A DNA stretch of 64,000 nt, from positions 8,543,386-8,607,385 of the forward strand of contig CM022671.1 of the NCBI GenBank assembly GCA_012295275.1, read 5' to 3'. Source of the stretch: Chrysomallon squamiferum. Taxonomy: Eukaryota; Mollusca; Gastropoda; Neomphalida; Peltospiridae. Made by a program: the position numbers and the translations under genes. Positions 56,792 through 64,000 of the stretch are shown piece after piece. The notes under the pieces were generated by a model. The model saw only the letters and a program-made list of their open reading frames with translations. It searched no databases and was not told where the DNA came from. The first letter of the stretch is position 1. Each line of letters starts with the position of its first letter.

Positions 56792-58796
56792 AAGTTAATA
56801 GAAATAGCACTATTACTACAGTTACTATTATAATTACCACAGTGCCTGCACCAAATCCAATTCTGCTAGAAGTCGTAGTAAAAGTCCTCGACAGCCTACA
56901 TTTGTTTCACAATCTGACAACATTCTGACCAACATCGGCGCGTGTCCCAGCGCACTCAGACAACTACTGCTGGGTTATGAGAGGCCGCAGTGTCACTGCA
57001 GTCGTCATTCTGTGACTTACATTACTGATGTTGAGTTTGATGACTTCATACAGAAACACGCCCTGGAAGGACAGCTGCAGATTGTCGCAGTTGTGTCATC
57101 TCTGTAAGTTTTTGAAATAACAGTGGATTTGTGCATGTTTGTGTGTGTGTGTCTGTATGTGCATGAGTATGATTGTGTGTATATGTGTTTTATGTTTGTA
57201 GGTGTCTGTATAGATAAATAATAATAAATAAATAAAATTGTGATTTAAAATAAATAATTAATATTTGTAAAGAAAAAAAGTTAGTTTCATTACTGGGAAA
57301 TTTTATTTAGTACTGCCTTATCTAGAATTCATGCATATTCATTATATTCACTGTTTCATTTTATGTTTTATCTCTCTATTTTGTATTATTATTATTATTA
57401 TTATAATAATTATTTTTAAGTTCATTGATATATCTGGAATAAATTGAACATAATAATAAATTTTTATAGCAAGAGGAAATATTACTTATTTATATTCAGT
57501 AGTTTAAGAAGGTTTTTAAATAATTAGAAATGAAAATAAGCTTGTCTTTCATGACAGAATGTTTATTTTATTATTCCCGAGGCTTATTCTACTTGATTGA
57601 TTTTTAAAAATGACTAATTTTGTTCTAGATTTCCTAAGGTACTCAGTGCAGAAGACATGCTGGATGAGCTGTATGTAAACATGAATCGAAATCGCACTCG
57701 ACCCTGCCTGCAGTGTCGTACAGACCTCTACAGGATTTTCAAATACGACATCAACAGTGCTGCAGAGGACACCAACCACACACAACCACTACTGCTGACC
57801 AGACACAACGTGGTGCCTGGCATGTTTCTGGTGAATTGGCTTATGCTTTAATAATATGTCTGTCGGTATCTTTAGATAAATATTAATCTAAATATAATGA
57901 TAGCATAAATATAAAGTGTTGTTAAAAGACGTGTATAATTAAACTGGTTTTTTAGTTAAAGGATTTTGATGTTGAATTTCAGTATTCATTATTACAGAAA
58001 GATTATTGTTTTGTTAAGTATTTAAATATAAAGTCTTGAAATATTTTGATGAACACTACTATTTACTTCATTTTAAACCAGTTTGAAATATTTTAAATCA
58101 GTTTTTGGCAGTGAAAAAACAGCAAGTTACAGAATGCCATAATATTTCTGTTTTTTGTTTTTGTTTTTTTATAGATTTATTGTGATGGTCGTCTGTTATT
58201 CTGCGATCACATATTTAATGGATATGGTAATACAAAGACAGATTTCAAAAAACAAATCATGAACTCAAGGAAAGCATTTGCTCAAGGATTTTGCCTCCCC
58301 AAAGATTTCAAATTCAGGTACTTGTGTGATTATATATTAAACATAATTAAATACCTTATATGAATTTGACTTCATAAATATAATTTTCTACAAATATGAA
58401 TGAATTTTGCTTAGCATATCTGAATATTTATGAAATATAAAAATTGATATTTTATGTGAATTTGAAGTCATAAATATATACTTCTACAGATATGAATGAA
58501 TTGTATTTGAAATATCTGAATGTATTTTAATATTTAAGATTGTCTAATGTCAGGTTTTCATATAATAAACATATGAAAAAGAAAACCCAATGTCACTTTG
58601 AGCAATTCTTTGAACATTTTTATAGCCATTTTCTTTTATGTTGTTCATACACAGACAAAATTTTATATATTAAAAAAATAAAATACCTTGGGTTTTATGC
58701 ATTTTGGCTTTGAAATATTGAGCCTTGATTTAGAAATACAAAAAGGAATCAAGTAATATAATTACAAATAATAGGTTTATTTATAAAAATATAGTA

Positions 58797-58844
<48 letters not shown>

Positions 58845-59956
58845 GTTTTAAAGAATAAATCAAATCTTGAGGAGATAGTATCATACAAAATAATAAAATT
58901 TAAAACATAATACTAATAATAACAGTGTTGTATGGCAAATCAAAGATTGACCACATAGTCCTTATTAGATTGACATAATAAAATTAAACATGAAAAGTTA
59001 TAATAGAAATAACAGATTTTTGAATTTTTAGCAAATAGTATTTTTTCTGATGTTTATGATAAAAGCATTTTCTGTTTGAATTCAGGCATGTTTAAAAATA
59101 TATATCACTGAATAATAATTGCAAAATAGTAAATATTAAATAAAGAATTAGTCTTCATTAAAAAATACATGTTTAAATATTTAAACCAGTCATTTTCACA
59201 AAAATGTCACCAATCAAAACTTTGAAACTTGAGTCTAGTTTTTAAAATATTAAACCATTGGAAATGTTTTTTCTTAATATCAAAAAATGTTTAAAATAAT
59301 AATAATAGTAATAAAAAAAAAAATAAAAAAAATAAAAAATAATACATAATTAAATTGAAAAAAAAAAATCAAACAAAATAAAAATAAAAATAAAAATAAA
59401 AATAAAAATAAAAATAAAAATAAAAATAAAAATAAAAATAAAAATAAAAATAAAAATAAATATAAATATAAATATAAATATAAAATAGAATAAAGTAAAG
59501 AAATCAGAAGGGGAAATTGAAGTTTTTAGTGTAATGTTTATTCAAACTGTATTTGTATTTCAGCTTAGACAAGATCTTTGAACATCAGTAAGAAGTATTA
59601 GTATTAGTGTTTTAACTAGTATGATTTAAAATTGTGTAAAAGAAATCTGTAACCCAGTGTAGATTTTGTAGTGTATGTTGTAATAACCAGTCAAACTAAT
59701 CTTGTAATACATTTCTTTCCAACAAATAACTTTAAAAAATGTACAAATTTTAATTTAAAAAAAAATTAATAATTAATAAATAATTATAATAATAATAAAA
59801 TTTAAAAAAAAATTATAGTTTTAGGAATTAGCAAGAACAGGATGTTATCCAAAGGATTATTTAACAAATATTTATATGTAAATATTCTTAATTTTCAGTC
59901 ATACATTTCATAGTTCTCTCACTCTCTTACTATATTTAAATACTTTTAATACAATC

Positions 59957-59987
<31 letters not shown>

Positions 59988-62900
59988 AATTACAAAAAGA
60001 AAAAATTACCGTATTAATTTCATTATCATCATCATCAATTATTAAATTTGTTTGGGGAACGTTTTGGTTTTGGTTTTTTAACATAAAAGTTAAGTTTAAG
60101 ATCCAGTTTTGTATAAATTTTAAATTACAAACTCACTTTTATTTGTCAAGTATGTTATCTCTTTAAGTATATCAGTATGAATTTTCAGCTTTTGTAATTA
60201 TTATTATTCATCAATATTAGACTCCCGTTTTCTTTCTATTTCATATGTATATCTACTATAATTACATTCAGAGACTATTAGCAGACCCAATTTAGGAATC
60301 TCAATTACATTACAGTTAAATCATGTACATAACAATCATGATTATGATTCAAATTAATGATGAACATTATTACTTTTCAGTCCTGGTCAAGGTTGTCATG
60401 GACCTAGGTCAGCGTGGGGTGGAGAAATAGGAGGAGCTGGTGTTGACCATCATGGCAGTCCTGGAACCTACTTGAAGACACGAGTGCCATCAGACTGTCA
60501 GAGCAGTAAGGGATCGGCTGTGACAACAATGGAGCAAGTCAAGTAAGGATGTAGTGTGCTTTTGTAAATCCACTCTAACAGTCCACAAGCATTTCTTTAT
60601 TATAATTTTTATGAAGAATATAAATCTCTGATAGAAATTTTTTAACATTTTTTATTTTATTTTTTATTAAAGAAGAAAAATATGTAGTAATAAAAAATAT
60701 AAATATGTCAAAGAACAAGACATTTTACCATCTCAAATAACTGCAGGTTAATTTATATTTTGGAAACAACTGATTCACAATTTTATCTTCTTTATAAAGA
60801 TACATTTTATCAATAGGTTTTTTTTTTTTCATTAACAAATGTTAAGTAATTTTGGGGGAATGAAAAGAATATATGTTCAAAATCAAATAATGATTTAATA
60901 CTTAATGTTACTGTAATTTTGTTAAATTATTGAAATAGACAGATTTGCTTTGAATTGTTTTGCTTGTTTTTTGAGGGATTTTTTTTTTTTTAAAGTGTTT
61001 TTATTATTACTTATAAATTCTTTGATGCTAAAATTCTGAGCAGTTATTATTACTCTGCTTCATGATAGCTTGTGTTAAAAGGTTAAATATACAAACATAT
61101 TATATTCTTATATCTGCCCTTTCATAGATAATACATTTCTGAAAATATGGCATTCAAAATAATCATATTAAAAATAAGACTTAGAAGTATAAAGGATTAT
61201 AGGTTGTTTTCTTTCTCTTGTTTTTTTTAAATTTTTCTAAATAGGTAAATCACTACTTTCCTATACAGAATGTTATAAGAAAAAACAGAAATATTTTTAT
61301 ATATAATAGAAAAACTGACAAACATTCACAAATAAAATTTTAAAACTGTACTACAACAACCATAGAAATAAACATCATAAATAATAATAAATATCACAAA
61401 ATTAAAATTTATTTATACAAAATATATTCTTCAGAATGTTTATAAATATTTGAAACTATCCTGTGTTAAACAGATATATTTTAGTAGAATGCAGCAGTAA
61501 TATATATATATATATATTTTTTTTTTGTATCATGTAAATTAAAAACATTTATTGATCTGTTATCATCTCCACATTATCTACATATACTAAATAATAAGGT
61601 ATATTATATTAACAGAAATTATCAATAAAACATTTTGTCATCATTATGATCATCTGCTGTGCAAAACAACAGATCTGTTGTCAGCTTAGAAAATAATATG
61701 CAGTGAGTTGTGCAAAATAACAGCTATAATGGGTTTTGCAAAAAAGATAAAGCTGTAATGAATTGTGCAAAATTAAAGGAGTAATGAATTGTGCAAAATA
61801 ACAGCTTTATGAGTTGTGAAAAAAGTAGAGCTGTAGTTTTCTTTGCAGAATAATAGAGCTGCTACAAGTTATGCAAACTGAAGGGTTGTAATCAGTTTAT
61901 TTCAAAATAGAGCTGAATATTAGTTGTAGAAAATTATAGAGCTGTGCAAAATAATAGAGCTGCAATGAGTTGTGCAAGATAAAAAGGTTCTAATCAGATA
62001 TGCAAAATTGCAGAGCTGTAATCAGTTGTGTAAAATTATAGATTATCAACAGTAAAAAATTTTGATAACCATTATCAACTGTGCAAAATAATTTGTATTT
62101 ACAATCTGTAGGGCTATCTATCGCAGGCTTGGCTCCATGATTGATATGGTTCCTTTGAGGTAAACATACTAATGCTTGTAAATATGGATGTTTAACAAAA
62201 TGCATGTTGCTGTGAAGTGTGTATGCACAAATAAAATATGACAAAAACACAAAAACTTTGCAATACTCTGTTTTGAAAGACTAAGAGGCCTTATGTTTTG
62301 TTTTTAATTATTTCATTTATAGTGTATATAAATTTATTTATTTATTTATTCATTTATTCATTTATTTATATTTGTACCTCTTAGAAGTATAAGATGGAAT
62401 TTATTATTAGTGCAGTGCAACTATAACATTAAGGTTTAAATTTAGAAAATATTCATATATTGAAACCAAAACTGAATCTGAATTACTATATAATCTTACT
62501 CCCAATATTTCTTTTATTATCGTGTATATTTGTTTTTGTGCATTTGGAAAATTTGATAGCTATTGCCAGCTTATGTCTCAGTTGATAATTTTTATTTGTT
62601 TTTAATTTTCATTATATATGTTTAAAAAGCTGTCATTTACAAATTTAGATAAATCCATATTGTGGTTAAATTAAATTATGTATTTTTGTGTTGATTCAAC
62701 ATCACTGGTATAGGTTTTCAGATTGTCATTAAAAATATTGTTATTGAATCCTTTGGATTTTGGTCTGATTCAATTGATATTTTGAGAGAAAGAATTTTAT
62801 TTTATTTTTATTTCTTTAATATTACACACAAGTTATTTGTTATTGTGCACACCAGTTTGAGTTATGATACTAAACATCTGTTTAAAAAAATGTTCACTCT

Positions 62901-63895
62901 CCATGTTGAACATAATTTTATTTGGTTCATTACTGATTCAAGCACACAGTTAATTATTCACATTTCAACACCTTATTTTTTTTACTTTCAGAATGGTACA
63001 ACTTGGTTTCAAATACAATAAAGTTAAATTTAGTGTAGATATATTTGTTAAGTATTATAAAAATAGAAAAATGGATTTTTGCACTAATTTGATTCTGGAT
63101 TTTGTGATTTTCTATACCATAATTATTGTTATTCTGTTACATTGGACTTTTTATTAGTATTAAAAAGGCCAGCAAGGCAAATAATAAAAGGATTTACACC
63201 TGCTATTTTGACATAAGAAAATTTTGTCCTGTACTGATAATTAATAAATATTATTTATATTTTAAGTGTAAGTAAAAAACTGAAATTAGTATTGTTAGGG
63301 AAATAAAAAATGATTTTTTGTAACAATGGTAATTTTTTAATTATATTTGTTCAGAACTGAAGGTAGTTGGAACTGCATGAAGTTTCTGCATGCTTCTTTT
63401 CACAAGTTTGCTGTGTTTTAATGATGTTTGCTTTAAAAAATTCAGTTAAAATAGTGAAAGATAAAATAAACTGAAATTAGATTAATATATTTTGATTAAT
63501 TTGTCCAACAGTAAAGAGAATAGTTTCCTAATGGTAAAATAATGTTTAAGTTACAATGTTAACTATGAAAGAAAAAAAAATTTTAAAAAAAAAAAAAAAT
63601 TGTTTTGTTTAAATTTGTAAAAAAAATAATAGATATAATTTAAATGTTTGAATAGAAAGTTTGTACATGTTTCCTATAATTCATTTTGAATATTTATCAA
63701 CCAATTTTTTAGTGTAAATTTAAATGGTTTTATTCATATATAAATAAAATTAAAAGCCACATGACATCATTAAGTTTGAAACAAATCTATGAATATACTG
63801 TCAATTCAAACATTACATAATACATAAACTGTTAAATATGTTTCCATGGAATTTACAGAACATCGCAGAGATCTGTAGCACAGTATAGATTTCAG
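41353..63895 (+). CDS. C3orf20: C3orf20-like protein with FAM194 domain (3' end outside window)
   Basis: Function unknown; related FAM194-domain proteins are largely testis/ciliary in expression. Coding exons: 41353-42085, 49824-49901, 50394-50487, 51054-51290, 52104-52262, 52813-52924, 53891-54025, 54438-54539, 55047-55162, 55611-55825, 56252-56417, 56843-57103, 57629-57830, 58175-58317, 59564-59587 (micro-exon), 60381-60542, 63859-63895. All phases close: 992 codons so far. The N-terminal third is helical then Ser/Lys-rich. The FAM194 domain spans about residues 375-516 (VVYYPSGRVAIISSA, LLGCFTPSGKGCIYHSNGNI). A Lys-rich stretch follows, then a Cys-rich module (GACPSALRQLLLGYERPQCH, about 745-765) and IYCDGRLLFCDHIFNGYG (871-888). 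No stop is reached, so further exons lie beyond 64000. C3orf20 versus ERICH6 is decided by the central domain position and the C-terminal module. Confidence 0.82.
45390..45810. other. GC-richer unique block inside an AT-rich intron
   Basis: About 420 bases with visibly more balanced composition than the surroundings. It contains two near-copies of a short motif (gctgacagaacaaagactta and actgacagaacaagaactca). There is no long open frame and no recognised RNA fold. It could be an old transposon, an enhancer or a non-coding RNA exon; identity unknown. Confidence 0.35.
48020..48084. repeat. (TCTG)n(TTTA)n microsatellite
   Basis: About 10 TCTG units followed by about 6 TTTA units. Confidence 0.95.
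48960..49130. repeat. Diverged tandem duplication, offset about 116 bp
   Basis: gccacagaaactatgtcaga near 48973 and gccacataatctgtaagaat near 49089 are aligned copies. Both continue into agatgtatgtacagttta. Confidence 0.65.
56136..56236. repeat. (ATT)n microsatellite before a C3orf20-like acceptor
   Basis: Interrupted then pure ATT tract ending 14 bases before the 3' splice site of the exon at 56252. Confidence 0.95.
56732..56790. repeat. (ATT)n microsatellite
   Basis: Nearly 20 ATT units in the intron before the exon at 56843. Confidence 0.95.
58797..58843. repeat. (AAT)n microsatellite
   Basis: About 15 AAT units in the intron after the exon at 58175-58317. Confidence 0.95.
59296..59482. 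repeat. A-rich block with (AAAAAT)n and (AAATAT)n tracts
   Basis: A-rich sequence leads into a hexanucleotide AAAAAT tract (about 59376-59458), then a few AAATAT units. It lies about 80 bases upstream of the micro-exon at 59564. Confidence 0.9.
59564..59587 (+). CDS. Candidate 24-base micro-exon of the C3orf20-like gene
   Basis: Acceptor tttgtatttcag (59552-59563) and donor GTAAGA flank 24 bases. They enter and leave in the same phase (2) as the junction between 58317 and 60381. Inclusion adds SLDKIFEH between FKF and PGQGCHG; skipping gives FKFSPGQGCHG. Both are in frame, so it could be constitutive or a cassette exon. Confidence 0.6.
61655..62095. repeat. Degenerate minisatellite, period about 30 bp
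   Basis: About 14 diverged units in the intron between 60542 and 63859. The unit approximates gttgtgcaaaataatagagc followed by tgtaatga. Single-base changes and small indels separate the copies. Confidence 0.85.
62096..63858. other. 3' part of the intron before the last visible exon
   Basis: AT-rich intron with a (TTTA)n tract near 62334-62370. A splice-like acceptor at about 62982-62992 leads into aatggtacaacttgg, but no donor gives a phase compatible with the neighbouring exons. Confidence 0.6.
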
Positions 63896-64000
63896 GTAAT
63901 GAAATATTCATATCATTTAAATTGTTTTTACATAATAACAGCACTGTAAATATATTAGGATCTTGGATAAGAGATGGCAACAACTTCAAGCTGTTGATGG

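Noticed and set aside
62782-63021. Possible exon after the acceptor near 62992 (aatggtacaacttgg)
   Set aside because: Neither frame gives a donor with a phase compatible with exons 60381-60542 and 63859-63895, while those two join directly in phase.
63961-64000. Possible next C3orf20-like exon at the window end
   Set aside because: The best frame (RWQQLQAVDG) needs a purine-rich acceptor, and the more natural acceptor gives an immediate stop. The window ends before it can be judged.

Overview
This window is animal nuclear DNA: AT-rich, full of microsatellites and minisatellites, with small exons separated by long introns bounded by GT..AG. The gene set (a Toll-like receptor, a mitochondrial-clan cytochrome P450, Apollo nuclease, a mitochondrial ribosomal protein, LRGUK, mitochondrial EF-Tu and a C3orf20/FAM194-domain protein) points to an invertebrate metazoan. 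I favour a mollusc, possibly a cephalopod. That is an inference from the P450 type, the TLR style, the simple-repeat load and the long introns; no sequence here proves it. No operons, CRISPR arrays or bacterial features are present.

Layout. Bases 70-2565 (+) are the large 3' exon of a TLR gene. Bases 2571-5580 are repeat-rich spacer with a 37-bp minisatellite. Bases 5582-11835 (-) are a complete nine-exon mitochondrial-type P450, 507 residues. Bases 11836-14697 are spacer. Bases 14698-15604 (+) are an intronless, frame-broken gene whose C-terminus looks like a Rab11-binding FIP-RBD helix. Bases 17003-19090 (-) encode DCLRE1B/Apollo in two coding exons, and 20599-22245 (+) encode MRPS33 in two. 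These two are head-to-head. The MRPS33 intron holds a decayed pogo/Tigger transposon. Bases 24020-35688 (-) are LRGUK, 16 coding exons, 788 residues, head-to-head with intronless TUFM at 36499-37881 (+). From about 40 kb to beyond the right edge (+) runs a C3orf20-like FAM194-domain gene, with 17 coding exons visible.

I joined exons by eye using splice consensus, reading phase and protein similarity. For the P450, DCLRE1B, MRPS33, LRGUK and C3orf20-like genes all phases close and no internal stop remains. The genes are separate housekeeping, ciliary/testis-type, immune and metabolic loci; I see no evidence that they form one pathway. Two of them (MRPS33, TUFM) serve mitochondrial translation and the P450 probably acts in mitochondria, but this is loose clustering at best.

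The most unusual structures are two long, roughly 94-95 % matched inverted repeats in one LRGUK intron, which would fold into long double-stranded RNA hairpins in the pre-mRNA. Other notable points are an (AAT)n/(ATT)n palindrome, a 24-base candidate micro-exon, the broken FIP-like gene, and YY1-like ATGGCG start sites at three neighbouring promoters.
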